Shown: positions 35,968 through 45,169 of the stretch, in pieces
How positions within the stretch are numbered: the stretch's first letter is position 1
How the letters are laid out: each line of letters begins with the position of its first letter
From: Nitrogeniibacter aestuarii
GTDB taxonomy: Bacteria; Pseudomonadota; Gammaproteobacteria; Burkholderiales; Rhodocyclaceae
NCBI RefSeq assembly: GCF_017309585.1
Contig: NZ_CP071321.1
Location: forward strand, 3,038,001 to 3,102,000
Length of the DNA stretch: 64,000 nt
Direction of reading: 5' to 3'
The notes under the pieces: model-generated
What the model was told of the DNA's origin: nothing
The model's database searches: none
Seen by the model: the letters and a program-made list of their open reading frames with translations, nothing else
Position numbers and translations under genes: made by a program

Positions 35968-36366
35968 TCAGCCCCCGGGCAGCCACTGGTCCCGCTGCAG
36001 TTCGCGGGTGCGCTGCTCGGTGCGCTGCTGCAGGCAACCGAGGTGGATCAACGTCACGATGCTGCCCCCGGCGTAGAGCTGCGCCTGGGCGGCACAATCG
36101 GCATCGCGGAAGGTGATCCAGGCCCGCTGCGCGTCGCGCAAGGCCAGGCGTGGTGACGGGCCCGCAACGCCGGGGGTGTTCTCGGCCGGCAGCGCCGCTT
36201 TGAGCGCGGTGTACGCTTCATTGAGGCGGGCATCGGCTGCATCGAGCTGCTGTCGGGCGCAGGCATTCATCTCCTGCGTGTTGGCCTGGGTCACGCACGG
36301 GTCTGCCCATGCGGTCGTGCTCAGGGCGATCAGGGCCATCGTCGCCCAGGTGTGTCTTGCTGGCAT
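35968..36366 (-). CDS. LprI-like periplasmic protein (DUF1311)
   Basis: Exported protein of 132 residues with a signal peptide (ATMALIALSTTAWA) and the DUF1311/LprI pattern: MNACARQQLDAADARLNEAY, then RDAQRAWITFRDADCAAQA. Cysteines are placed for two disulfides. Some members inhibit lysozyme. It may share a transcript with the cupin gene upstream (10 bases between). Confidence 0.82.
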   Translation of the reverse strand: MPARHTWATMALIALSTTAWADPCVTQANTQEMNACARQQLDAADARLNEAYTALKAALPAENTPGVAGPSPRLALRDAQRAWITFRDADCAAQAQLYAGGSIVTLIHLGCLQQRTEQRTRELQRDQWLPGG

Positions 36367-36376
36367 GCGGATGCGC

Positions 36377-36802
36377 TCAAACGGTCGGTGAAGCGGAGTT
36401 TTCCGTGCCCTCGCCCGGGGTGATGAAGATCATCCTCGTCGGCAGGTGCGGCACGGCAGTGTGCCACGTGTCGCGCGGCACGATCAGGAACTGCCCGGGC
36501 ACATTCAGCCGGACGTGCTGGTCCCCCGCCGCGGTGCGCAGGGTCAGCGTGACGTCGCCATCTAGCAGAATCACCGTCTCGTCACCGGCCGGATGTCGCT
36601 CCCACGTGGGCCAGGGTGCCGAGAACTCGAAGGCCGAGATGAGCACATGCCCGCGAAACGAATCGAAGTCGGCATCGAGGCGCTGGTACACGTCGGGCGT
36701 CACCGGCACGGGGCTCACCGTGAGCGCCGGCGACAGGACGGCAAACACCTTTGAGAGTTGATCGGATGCAGGTGGCGTCATGCCCGGCTCCGGGAATTGC
36801 AC
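36377..36802 (-). CDS. Cupin-domain protein
   Basis: Small beta-barrel protein of 141 residues with the two cupin motifs: GDETVILLDGDVTLTL, where the usual first His set is partly in WERHPAGDE, and PGQFLIVPRDTWHTAVPHLP. It could bind a metal through His and Glu. An alternative start is the Met at residue 8 (MTPPASD). The function is unknown; small stand-alone cupins are often sensors or isomerases. Confidence 0.75.
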   Translation of the reverse strand: MQFPEPGMTPPASDQLSKVFAVLSPALTVSPVPVTPDVYQRLDADFDSFRGHVLISAFEFSAPWPTWERHPAGDETVILLDGDVTLTLRTAAGDQHVRLNVPGQFLIVPRDTWHTAVPHLPTRMIFITPGEGTENSASPTV

Positions 36803-36898
36803 GAGTGCTCACACTATAGCCCGCTCCATCCGCCATGTCGGGGCGGAACGCTTGCGCGGTGTGCGGGTCCATCGGAAGAACCCTGACCGGAGACTCCG

Positions 36899-37696
36899 AT
36901 GAAGAACCGACTCAAGAGCGCACTGCTGGTGCTGAGCGCCGTGACCCTCCCGGCGACCGCCGCCGAACTGCTCTGGTACGGCCAGGCCGCCGTCAAGATC
37001 ACCACCGATGCCGGCAAGGTCATCCTGATCGATCCGTTCATCACCAGGAACCCGAAAACGCCCGAGGCACTCAAGGACCTTTCCGGACTCGGCAAGGTGG
37101 ACCTCATCCTCGTGACCCACGGACACGGTGACCATGTGGGGGACACCGCCGAGATCGCGAGGATGACCGGCGCCAAGGTGGCCATGAACGCCGACATGGG
37201 TCACACCTTCAGTACCCTGGGCGTGGTCCCTGCCGATCAGTTGATCCGTTTCAACAAGAGTGGCCCCATCAAGCCAGTGGATGGGGTCACGGTCACCATG
37301 GTGCGCGCTGAGCACAGTTCCGAATTCGTGCACACCGATGCCGACGGACACAAGTCGGTCCATCCCGGCGGCGAACCGGCGGGCTACATCATCGAGCTGG
37401 AGAACGGTTACAGGATCTACCACGCGGGCGACACGGGGGTATTCGCCGACATGAAAATCATCGGCGAGTACTACCGCCCGGATCTGGAGCTGCTCCCCAT
37501 CGGCGGACATTTCACCATGGACCCGAAACACGCTGCCTACGCCGTCAGGAACCTGCTCAACAGCAAGCAGGTGCTCCCCATCCACTACGAGACTTTCCCG
37601 CCGCTCACGGGCACGCCGGAAGAATTCAAGGCAGCACTCGGCACCACGCAGACCAAGGTGATCGATCTGGCGCCGGGTGAAACGATGAAATTCTGA
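36899..37696 (+). CDS. Exported metal-dependent hydrolase, MBL fold (UPF0173-like)
   Basis: Metallo-beta-lactamase-fold protein of 265 residues with a signal peptide (LKSALLVLSAVTLPATAAE), unlike the usual cytoplasmic UPF0173 members. Zinc-site motifs: VTHGHGDHVGD (HxHxDH), later His in RAEHSSEF, YHAGDTGVF (Asp bridging ligand) and LPIHYETFPP (last His). The substrate is unknown. Single gene with a GGAGA site 6 bases before the ATG. Confidence 0.85.
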   Translation: MKNRLKSALLVLSAVTLPATAAELLWYGQAAVKITTDAGKVILIDPFITRNPKTPEALKDLSGLGKVDLILVTHGHGDHVGDTAEIARMTGAKVAMNADMGHTFSTLGVVPADQLIRFNKSGPIKPVDGVTVTMVRAEHSSEFVHTDADGHKSVHPGGEPAGYIIELENGYRIYHAGDTGVFADMKIIGEYYRPDLELLPIGGHFTMDPKHAAYAVRNLLNSKQVLPIHYETFPPLTGTPEEFKAALGTTQTKVIDLAPGETMKF

Positions 37697-37709
37697 GGCC
37701 AGCCGGCGT

Positions 37710-38351
37710 TCAGGCGCTGGCCGCGCGCGACGACTGGCGCCGGGCGACGATGAACACCGCCTTGTTGGGGCCGGGGCACCAGATTTTCTCGACCTTGAAC
37801 CCGGCCGATTCGATGTCGGCAATCAGTTCGTCACGCTTGAACGCCGTAAAGCGCGGCATGAACGGCAGCATGCGGAACAAAGGGGCCAGCATGCGGAACT
37901 TGAGCGGGCTGTCGCCCAGGCAGATGGTGCTTGAAATGAAGACGCCGCCCGACTTGAGCAGCGAATGGATCTTGCGCAGCGCCGCGCCCCTGTGGTCGAG
38001 CAAGTGCAGCACACTCATGGCAAGCACCGCATCCCATTCGCCTTTGGGGCTGTCGAGACGCTCGATGGTGGCCTGTTCGAAGCTCAGGTTGGCGAGGGCA
38101 CTCTCGGCCACTTTCTGGCGGGCGATCTCCAGCATCTGACCGGAACAGTCGATCGCGTGGTAGTGCTCGACGTAAGGGGCGTGAAGAATGGCGGTCGAAC
38201 CCGTCCCGCACCCGATTTCCAGCACCCGCGACAGGGGTGAGAAGTATGCGCGGGTGAATGCCAGTTTCTGCTCGTACGACGCCTGATCGGCAATGGGCGT
38301 ACGGGCATATCGGCGCGCGATCGTGTCCCAGAACCAGACGCGGGTACTCAT
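37710..38351 (-). CDS. Class I SAM-dependent methyltransferase
   Basis: Protein of 213 residues with the Rossmann methyltransferase core: motif I VLEIGCGTGSTAI, acidic loop HAIDCSGQMLEIAR, motif II-like WDAVLAMSVLHLL and post motif LLKSGGVFISSTIC. It is similar in length and order to small quinone or thiol methyltransferases of the UbiE-like type. The substrate is unknown. Confidence 0.85.
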   Translation of the reverse strand: MSTRVWFWDTIARRYARTPIADQASYEQKLAFTRAYFSPLSRVLEIGCGTGSTAILHAPYVEHYHAIDCSGQMLEIARQKVAESALANLSFEQATIERLDSPKGEWDAVLAMSVLHLLDHRGAALRKIHSLLKSGGVFISSTICLGDSPLKFRMLAPLFRMLPFMPRFTAFKRDELIADIESAGFKVEKIWCPGPNKAVFIVARRQSSRAASA

Positions 38352-38426
38352 GCTTCATCCTTGGCGGTCATGCCTTGTTCAGGCTGTCGTGAAATCATAC
38401 GCACTAGCCCGGCGCAGGGGCAGGCT

Positions 38427-38765
38427 TCACGCCTTCTTGACGAACTCCGACTTGAGCTTCATACCGCCGTAACCCGGAATCTTGCAGTCGATGTTGTGGT
38501 CGCCTTCGACCAGACGGATGCCCTTCACCTTGGTGCCGACCTTCAACGGCTGCGAGGCGCCCTTGACCTTCAGATCCTTGGCAATCACCACGTCGTCGCC
38601 GTCGGCCAGCAGGTTGCCGTTGGCATCCTTGACCACCAGTCCCTCATCCTGCGAAGCCGCGGCATCCTGGGACCACTCGTGTGCGCACTCCGGGCAGACG
38701 TACATGGCGCCGTCTTCGTAGGTGTATTCCGAGCCACAGCTCGGGCAGTTGGGCAAAGTGCTCAT
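38427..38765 (-). CDS. phnA: PhnA/YjdM family zinc-ribbon protein
   Basis: Cytoplasmic protein of 112 residues. N-terminal zinc ribbon CPSCGSEYTYEDG...CPECAHEW (four Cys), then the PhnA SH3-like domain (VKDANGNLLADGDDVVIAKD; KVKGIRLVEGDHNIDCKIPG). The family is misnamed for phosphonate use; its true role is unclear. ATG at 38765. The length equals the E. coli relative. Confidence 0.92.
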   Translation of the reverse strand: MSTLPNCPSCGSEYTYEDGAMYVCPECAHEWSQDAAASQDEGLVVKDANGNLLADGDDVVIAKDLKVKGASQPLKVGTKVKGIRLVEGDHNIDCKIPGYGGMKLKSEFVKKA

Positions 38766-38910
38766 CAGATCAGTCTCGGTTGCATTTGAACGGGCCGAAC
38801 CATGCCACAAAAACCCTGCAAATGGTACGGGAATGCACTCAACGCCAGCTCGCATCGCGCCCGGATTGCCGTCCGCGCGCGATACGCATGCGAACGCTCG
38901 GCCCGGTGGT

Positions 38911-39360
38911 TTATCGCGAGAAGGCCGCCGCGGCGACCGTCAGCACGGACAGCACCAGATTGAGGGCAACCAGCTGGCGGATATCGTTCAGTGCCGCGGC
39001 CGCATCCGGCCAGCGGCCGGCCGACACATGTCCGACCAGTCGCGGATAGAGGCGCCAATAGATGAACACGAACACCCCGGCCATGAACAGGCCGAGGACC
39101 ATCATGGCCAGCCAGCCATGGGGCGCATAGCTCAGACCGATCCGCAGGATCATCCACAGTCCGCTGCCGATCAGGAGCACCACGGCGATCGCCACGTAAC
39201 GGAAAAAACGGGCAAAGGTCGCCGCCCACAGGGCCAGGCGCTGGGGCGGCTCGAGGACGCTACCGGCAGCCGGTCGCAGACAGAAATAGGCAAAGGCCAT
39301 GCCCCCGACCCAGAAGATGGCGGAGGAAAAGTGGATGAAGAGCAAGACGGCGTGTTTCAT
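38911..39360 (-). CDS. CopD-family membrane protein
   Basis: Inner-membrane protein of 149 residues with four helices. The start KHAVLLFIHFSSAIFWVGGM and conserved His10 match CopD-domain proteins linked to copper handling or haem. It lies 10 kb from the copper island, so a functional tie is only suggestive. Confidence 0.75.
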   Translation of the reverse strand: MKHAVLLFIHFSSAIFWVGGMAFAYFCLRPAAGSVLEPPQRLALWAATFARFFRYVAIAVVLLIGSGLWMILRIGLSYAPHGWLAMMVLGLFMAGVFVFIYWRLYPRLVGHVSAGRWPDAAAALNDIRQLVALNLVLSVLTVAAAAFSR

Positions 39361-39493
39361 GGCGCAAAGACCCTCGAATGCAATAGGTGCATCTTACCGA
39401 TAGCCCCCGCCAGCCCCCAAGGTTCATGCGTGCCCGTATGCGGCACCGCCGGCGCCCTCTAGAATGGTGCATCGCGCGACCGGAGTGTTTTCC

Positions 39494-41044
39494 ATGGACT
39501 ACGTGGATGCAAAGCTGCTGCTGGTCATCCTGCTCTCCCTGCCGATCTCCGCAGGGCTCGCCCTCTGGCTGGCACGGCGCTATCGCAGGGCCATGGTGGC
39601 GCTCATGCGCCGTTCCGCGCCATCCACGGTCGCTGCATTCCCGCCCCCTTCGCCGGGCCCGGCAAGGCCTGTTGCACCCGATGCCCGCTTCTCGAGTACC
39701 GACAATGCCCGGCGCAACCGGCACCTCTCGTTGCGGCTGGCGGGCATCAGTCTGGCGATCGGACTGAGCACCAGCGTCTACTACCTCACCGTTATCGAGC
39801 CGGACACCGGCTTCGGCTTTCGCCGCTGGCTCATCCTCGGGCTCATCCACAGCTGGCCGGTGATGGTCAGTCTCGGCCTGCTGTGGCGCTGGCCCCTGTG
39901 GCGTTCGGTGCTCGCGGTACAGGCCTATCTTGCGGCTCTGGTGCCGGTGGTGATGCTGGCCTCCAACAACGAGCAGTCCGCGCTGGCTGTCAGCCTCTGG
40001 CTGCTAAGCACCACCCTCGTGCCCATGCTGGCCCTCTTCTACCTGACCGCTTCCGGGCAAATCCGCGCCATTGCGCCGCTGCTGTTTCCCATCGTCGCGC
40101 TGCTGCTGACCGCCTCCATCCTCGGACTGGATGTGGGCGCCGCCTGGACCGAACATCCCCCGGAGTGGTTCACCGCGCTGGTCACCACGATCGGTGCATG
40201 GCCCACCATCGTCCTGCTGACCATCACCCCGTGGCTGATTGCCGCCGGACCCGCCGTCTGGCTGTTTCGCACCCTGGCCCAGCGCTATCGCCGCAAGGCA
40301 TTCTCGGAGCTGAGCTACCTCACGACAAGCATCTGGCTGGTGATCCTGACCAGCGCCGCGCTGCCGGCAACCCACAGCGCCGGAGCGCTCGCCTTCGGCT
40401 CACTCGCCGCGATTCTCTGGGTCCCACTCGGTTTCCGGCTTTTCGCGGGAGAAACGCCGCCGCCCCAAGGCGTGCCAACGCTCCTGATCCTGCGGGTCTT
40501 TCAACGCGACGCCGAGGTCGAAGCCCTGTTCGACGACGTCACCGAGCGCTGGCGGACAAGCGGCAACACCATCCTCATTGCGGGCACCGACCTCATCAGC
40601 CGCACCCTCGACGCGGACGATCTGTTCGTCTATCTGAGCCGGCGCCTCGGGGAGCGATTCATTGCCACCCCGGATCAGGTGAGCGCTCGCCTGGACGAGT
40701 TCGACCTGGCCCCGGATGACGACGGGCGTTACCGGGTGAACGAGTGCTACTGCACCGACGCCAGCTGGCAGCATGCACTGGTTGCCCTGGTCTCCCGCGC
40801 CAACTATGTGCTCATGGATCTTCGCCAGTTCAAGGCGCACAACGAAGGCTGCCGGATCGAACTGCGCCATCTCGGCCAAGCTGCCCATCTGCGCCGGATT
40901 CTGATCCTTCACGATCAGGACACGGACCGAACCACCGCCGGGCGCGACCTGGGCACCGCGGCAACCCAACGGGTGAAGTGGATCGACCTGACCGGTCGGC
41001 GGGCGGATGGAGCGCAGGTGTTGAGCGCCCTGGAGCCCGACTGA
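39494..41044 (+). CDS. Membrane protein with C-terminal TIR-like cytosolic domain
   Basis: Protein of 516 residues. One N-terminal helix (8-30), a Pro/Arg-rich linker, then seven or eight helices to about residue 330. The cytosolic end (about 335-510) has an alternating strand-helix pattern: TLLILRVFQRDAEVEALFDD, NTILIAGTDLISRTLDADD, GRYRVNECYCTDASWQHAL, ANYVLMDLRQF, HLRRILILHDQD. This is like TIR/nucleoside-deoxyribosyltransferase-type folds, with candidate catalytic Glu in RVNEC. No partner genes are adjacent. An NADase or signalling role is inference. Confidence 0.6.
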   Translation: MDYVDAKLLLVILLSLPISAGLALWLARRYRRAMVALMRRSAPSTVAAFPPPSPGPARPVAPDARFSSTDNARRNRHLSLRLAGISLAIGLSTSVYYLTVIEPDTGFGFRRWLILGLIHSWPVMVSLGLLWRWPLWRSVLAVQAYLAALVPVVMLASNNEQSALAVSLWLLSTTLVPMLALFYLTASGQIRAIAPLLFPIVALLLTASILGLDVGAAWTEHPPEWFTALVTTIGAWPTIVLLTITPWLIAAGPAVWLFRTLAQRYRRKAFSELSYLTTSIWLVILTSAALPATHSAGALAFGSLAAILWVPLGFRLFAGETPPPQGVPTLLILRVFQRDAEVEALFDDVTERWRTSGNTILIAGTDLISRTLDADDLFVYLSRRLGERFIATPDQVSARLDEFDLAPDDDGRYRVNECYCTDASWQHALVALVSRANYVLMDLRQFKAHNEGCRIELRHLGQAAHLRRILILHDQDTDRTTAGRDLGTAATQRVKWIDLTGRRADGAQVLSALEPD

Positions 41045-41143
41045 CACCATGGTCCGGGCGGACCCGTTCAGGGCGACAGCCGCGAACGGGCTCGGGTCGC
41101 GCCGCCAACCACAAGCCGCCCTGGCAGCACCATGTGGCCGCGG

Positions 41144-41569
41144 TCAGTTGTCAGAGGAGAACAGCGCCAGCACCTCGGCGCCGGTCATCTCCTTGGTGTC
41201 GTTACCGAAGGTGTAGTACGCCGGTTTCTCGTCAATGAACACCTGATGATCGAAGTGCAGTCCGGCGTCCTCGTCGAACAGGCCGACCGGCACGAAATGC
41301 ATGTTGTTCTGTTTGAGCCGATAGAACATGTGGGTGCCACACGCGGTGCAGAAACCGCGCTCGGCCCACTCCGACGAAGCATAGGTCTTGATGTGTTCGG
41401 CACCCGAGAATTCGACCTGGTCACCACAATTGACCACCAGGAGCGGCCCGCCGCCCCACTTGCGGCACATGGAGCAGTGGCAGGCGCCCACGGCAGTGGG
41501 CATGGCCTTGGCGGTGACGCTCACCGCGCCGCACAGGCACTGGCCTCTGGATTCGATGCTGTCGGACAT
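41144..41569 (-). CDS. GFA-family zinc protein
   Basis: Protein of 141 residues of the glutathione-dependent formaldehyde-activating (Gfa/CENP-V) family. The structural zinc site is CLCGAVS with GACHCSMCRK, and a further CTACGTHMF carries the second-site Cys. Most family members are not formaldehyde enzymes, so the activity is unknown. ATG 41569 has CGGAG 6 bases upstream. Confidence 0.85.
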   Translation of the reverse strand: MSDSIESRGQCLCGAVSVTAKAMPTAVGACHCSMCRKWGGGPLLVVNCGDQVEFSGAEHIKTYASSEWAERGFCTACGTHMFYRLKQNNMHFVPVGLFDEDAGLHFDHQVFIDEKPAYYTFGNDTKEMTGAEVLALFSSDN

Positions 41570-41652
41570 GTCGGGCTCCGTTGAGTGAATACCGGCCACA
41601 TCATGCCATTGTTATAGCCCCGATGCAGCGCTGCTGCGTCGGGGCCTGCCCG

Positions 41653-43830
41653 TCAGGCCGCCGCCCTCGCCCGGTGCAGTTTCTTGTAGCTCTCGATCAG
41701 GCGTAGATGCTTGTCCAGCCCTTCGAGTTTCATGCTGGTGGGCGTGAGCCCGTGGAACCTGAGCTCGCCATGCACGGAGCCGATCACGGCGTCCATGACA
41801 TCGTCGCCAAACATGCGGCGCAGGTTGTGCTGGTAGTCCGCCAATTCGAGGTCTTCATCCAGCGCAATGTTGAGCACGGCGTCCATCGCCTGATAGAACA
41901 GGCGGCGCTCGACGGACGCATTGTTGAAGGTGAGGAAGTCCTCGACCATGTCGCTGGCGTCTTCCAGATTGCCGAGCGCCAGGTGAATCAAGCCCTTGAG
42001 CTCACCGATGGTCAGCTGCCCCCACACCGTGTTTTCATCGAATTCGATGCCGATCAGGGTCCGGATGTCGGTGAAGTTGTCTTCTTCACTTTCTTCCAGC
42101 CGCTCGACCAGATCGGCCAGCTGGTCGTCGTCCAGCGAGTGGATATTCAGGATGTCAGAACGGAAGGCCAGCGCCTTGTTGGTGTTGTCCCAGATGAGAT
42201 CTTCAACCGGATAGACCTCGGAATACTCGGGCACGAGAATGCGGCAGGCCGAGGCACCGAAATGCTTGAAGGTCGCGACATACACCTCTTTGCCAAGCGA
42301 TTCGAGAATGCCCATGAGGGCTTCGACCTCCTCCTCGTTGGTGCCGGAGAAGTCCCAGTCGCAGAACTCGAATTCACTGTTGGCACTGAAGAAGCGCCAT
42401 GAGATGACGCCGGTCGAGTCGATGAAGTGCTCGACGAAGTTGTTCGGCTCGGTCACCGCCATGCTGTTGAAGGTGGGCAGCGGCACATCGTTGAGCCCCT
42501 CGAAGCTGCGCCCTTGCAGCAACTCGGTCAGGCTGCGCTCCAGGGCCACTTCCAGGCTCGGGTGCGCGCCGAAGGACGCGAACACCCCGCCGGTACGCGG
42601 GTTCATGAGCGTGACGCACATGACCGGGAATTCGCCGCCCAACGAGGCGTCTTTCACCAGCACCGGAAAGCCCTGCGCCTCCAGCCCCTTGATGCCTTCG
42701 ACCACGCCCGGATAGCGCGCCAGTACTTCGTCGGGCACATCCGGCAGCGCCAGCTCCTGCTCGATGATCTGGCGTTTCACCGCCCGCTCGAAAATCTCGG
42801 ATAGGCACTGCACCTTGGCCTCGGCCAGCGTGTTGCCCGCGCTCATGCCGTTGCTCAAGAACAGGTTCTCGAGCAGGTTGGAGGGGAAGTACACCGTTTC
42901 GCCATCCGACTGGCGCTCGAACGGAATCGCACAGATGCCGCGTTCGACATTGCCCGAGTTGGTGTCGATCAGGTGCGAGCCACGCAGCTCGCCATCCGGG
43001 TTGTAGATACCGAGACAATAGTCGTCGAGCAGCCCCTTGGGCAGGCGGTCATTCCTAGTGAGCTTGAACCACTTCTCGTTCGGGTAATGCACGAACTCGG
43101 CGTTGGCGATCTCTTCGCCGAAATACTGGTCGTTGTAGAAGAAGTTGCAGCTCAGGCGTTCGATGAACTCGCCCAGCGCGGAGCACAGCGCACTTTCCTT
43201 GGTGGCGCCCTTGCCGTTGGTGAAGCACATGGGCGAAGCCGCATCGCGGATATGCAGCGACCACACGTTGGGCACGATGTTGCGCCAGGACGAAATCTCG
43301 ATCTTCATGCCCAGCGATTCGAGCATCGCCGTCATGTTGGCGATGGTCTCTTCCAGTGGCAGATCCTTGCCGGTGATCATGGTGCGGGTGTGCTGGTCGG
43401 CCACGCCCACCGCCATCAGCGAGGCATCTTCGTCCAGGTCTTCAACGACCTCGATCTTGAACTCAGGCCCCTCCTGCACCACCTTCTTGACCGTACAGCG
43501 CTCGATGGAACGCAGGATGCCGGTTCGGTCTTTCTCCGAAATCGAGTCCGGTAGTTCGACCTGAATCTGGAACGTCTGCTTGTAGCGATTCTCCGGATCG
43601 ACAATGTTGTTCTGCGACAGCCGGATGCCTTCGGTCGGGATATCGCGCGACAGGCAATACACCCGCACGAAATAGGCCGCGCACAGGGCCGACGAGGCCA
43701 GGAAATAGTCGAACGGACTCGGCGCCGAACCATCGCCCTTGTAGCGGATCGGCTGGTCGCAGGTAACGGTGAAGTCGTCGAACTTGGCTTCGAGGCGAAG
43801 CTTTTCGAGGAAATTGACTTTGATTTCCAT
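41653..43830 (-). CDS. ycaO: OsmC-YcaO fusion protein
   Basis: Protein of 725 residues. Residues 1-135 form an OsmC-like domain (SAPSPFDYFLASSALCAAYFV holds the usual reactive Cys region). Residues about 160-560 are a YcaO cyclodehydratase-like ATPase domain (GKGATKESALCSALGEFIER, with the conserved Glu pattern of the ATP site; SEIFERAVKRQIIEQE). A C-terminal helical TPR-like tail follows. Escherichia coli YcaO (about 586 residues) assists RimO in methylthiolating ribosomal protein S12; the OsmC front is extra. No peptide precursor gene is seen next to it, so a RiPP role is unlikely. Confidence 0.88.
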   Translation of the reverse strand: MEIKVNFLEKLRLEAKFDDFTVTCDQPIRYKGDGSAPSPFDYFLASSALCAAYFVRVYCLSRDIPTEGIRLSQNNIVDPENRYKQTFQIQVELPDSISEKDRTGILRSIERCTVKKVVQEGPEFKIEVVEDLDEDASLMAVGVADQHTRTMITGKDLPLEETIANMTAMLESLGMKIEISSWRNIVPNVWSLHIRDAASPMCFTNGKGATKESALCSALGEFIERLSCNFFYNDQYFGEEIANAEFVHYPNEKWFKLTRNDRLPKGLLDDYCLGIYNPDGELRGSHLIDTNSGNVERGICAIPFERQSDGETVYFPSNLLENLFLSNGMSAGNTLAEAKVQCLSEIFERAVKRQIIEQELALPDVPDEVLARYPGVVEGIKGLEAQGFPVLVKDASLGGEFPVMCVTLMNPRTGGVFASFGAHPSLEVALERSLTELLQGRSFEGLNDVPLPTFNSMAVTEPNNFVEHFIDSTGVISWRFFSANSEFEFCDWDFSGTNEEEVEALMGILESLGKEVYVATFKHFGASACRILVPEYSEVYPVEDLIWDNTNKALAFRSDILNIHSLDDDQLADLVERLEESEEDNFTDIRTLIGIEFDENTVWGQLTIGELKGLIHLALGNLEDASDMVEDFLTFNNASVERRLFYQAMDAVLNIALDEDLELADYQHNLRRMFGDDVMDAVIGSVHGELRFHGLTPTSMKLEGLDKHLRLIESYKKLHRARAAA

Positions 43831-44026
43831 TCAGGTGCTCAAGGCATCATGCGCTCGTACTTCAACTGCCGACGTGCACAACGCACTGATCGGCCGGCAG
43901 GAGGTGAGGCAAGCAAGTTTTCGTGGGATCGTTCATCGAACAAAAATGTTATGACGTGCGCAATTTAACGCATCGAGCTCAGCAAACCATATATGCTTTA
44001 CAAATATTCCATCAGTGTGGTAATTC

Positions 44027-44482
44027 ATGAAAATTCTTTTTTCGACGGCGCTGTTCTCGATGACAATCATCGGCTGCGCAACACCTACAACTCGCCTCAA
44101 CGCTCAGGATCTCTCTGCGCTCGAAGCGTTCGAAAAAATATGCCTCGAATTCGCACCCTCCTTCGAGGGATCCCAGCAGGCATCCCGCGCCGCTGGCATC
44201 AACGATTTCTTCGAAGACTCCGCCGTGAAAAAGATGGGGTTCAATAATGGCCATAGCCTTGGCGTTCAAATCGAGTTGAACAAAGAGTGCGTCATTACAA
44301 CGCCGGAAAGCAAGAATCGCACACTCACTCAACGATTTATTCAAACCATTGCCAGGCACGCGACTGAAAAACCGGCGCTGACAATGCCAACGTCCGCAAA
44401 ATTAGGTGGAACGACATTTATCTTCCTCCATGATCGTTCTCGTGGGGAAGCCTATGTAATGCTGAAGGCGGAAAAGAAATGA
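44027..44482 (+). CDS. Putative lipoprotein
   Basis: Secreted protein of 151 residues with signal and lipobox MTIIGC (Cys17). The mature part has two or three further cysteines (KICLEFAPSF, KECVITTPE) and no recognised domain; NMCC_0638-like lipoproteins are a loose comparison. More AT-rich than surrounding genes, and overlapped at its end by the next lipoprotein gene. Confidence 0.65.
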   Translation: MKILFSTALFSMTIIGCATPTTRLNAQDLSALEAFEKICLEFAPSFEGSQQASRAAGINDFFEDSAVKKMGFNNGHSLGVQIELNKECVITTPESKNRTLTQRFIQTIARHATEKPALTMPTSAKLGGTTFIFLHDRSRGEAYVMLKAEKK

Positions 44483-45045
44483 GCGGAGTAACCCTGCCAG
44501 TTCGTCTGAAGGATGCTGGAACGTGGCAGTTTCCGATCGGCCCGTATCACCTGCTCGCCCATCGTTGTCTCAATTGGTTGGCGGCTGCCTGTGTTGTGTC
44601 CCTCTTGGTCTTAACAGGTTGCGCAGGGCGAACACCTCATTACAGCCAATATCAACTCGACGAGCGCGCGGGAACAGCAATCGTCGAACTGTCGTCGCGC
44701 GAAACAATCGGGGCGACGATTTTTACCAATGGATTGGACTGCTCGTCGCCACATCATTCTGACGAGAACAAGTTTCTCGTTGAGGCTTACAAGGAGCTGG
44801 CCATTTCCGTGGGCACCAACGACGGTCACATGCGCTGTGATGTCATCGCATCTTTCATCCCGATGCCAGCAGAGCATTATCTCGTCACATTTGAGTTGAA
44901 TCGGAAGAAACGAGCGTGCTTTCTGAAAGTTCGGCGCTATGCAACCGAGAACGGCGACAAGCTCCAACCCGTACCCACCTTCAAGCAGCGACGCCGACGC
45001 ACACCGTGGGACAATAGCGGCGCGTTTTGCTACGAATCACAATGA
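44479..45045 (+). CDS. Putative lipoprotein, paired with the preceding one
   Basis: Protein of 188 residues whose ATG overlaps the preceding stop (ATGA). A lipobox LTGC lies at about residue 48, after a helix starting around residue 31, so the true start may be later than shown; no ATG lies between. The mature region has Cys pairs (NGLDCSSPHH, MRCDVIAS, ACFLKVRRY) that may form disulfides. No known domain. Confidence 0.6.
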   Translation: MSGVTLPVRLKDAGTWQFPIGPYHLLAHRCLNWLAAACVVSLLVLTGCAGRTPHYSQYQLDERAGTAIVELSSRETIGATIFTNGLDCSSPHHSDENKFLVEAYKELAISVGTNDGHMRCDVIASFIPMPAEHYLVTFELNRKKRACFLKVRRYATENGDKLQPVPTFKQRRRRTPWDNSGAFCYESQ

Positions 45046-45169
45046 TGCCGAATCTCCTGATTGCGAGCACGCTTCTGTTTGCAGTCTATGCGTTGTCGAG
45101 ACACGCGTAGGAGTGGAACCAGATTCGAGCTAAGGATCACAGGTCTCTCCTGATGCATCGGATTTGCGG

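Noticed and set aside
41653..43830. RiPP (thiazole/oxazole peptide) biosynthesis cluster because of YcaO
   Set aside because: No precursor peptide, dehydrogenase or transporter beside it; the domain layout fits the ribosome-modification type.
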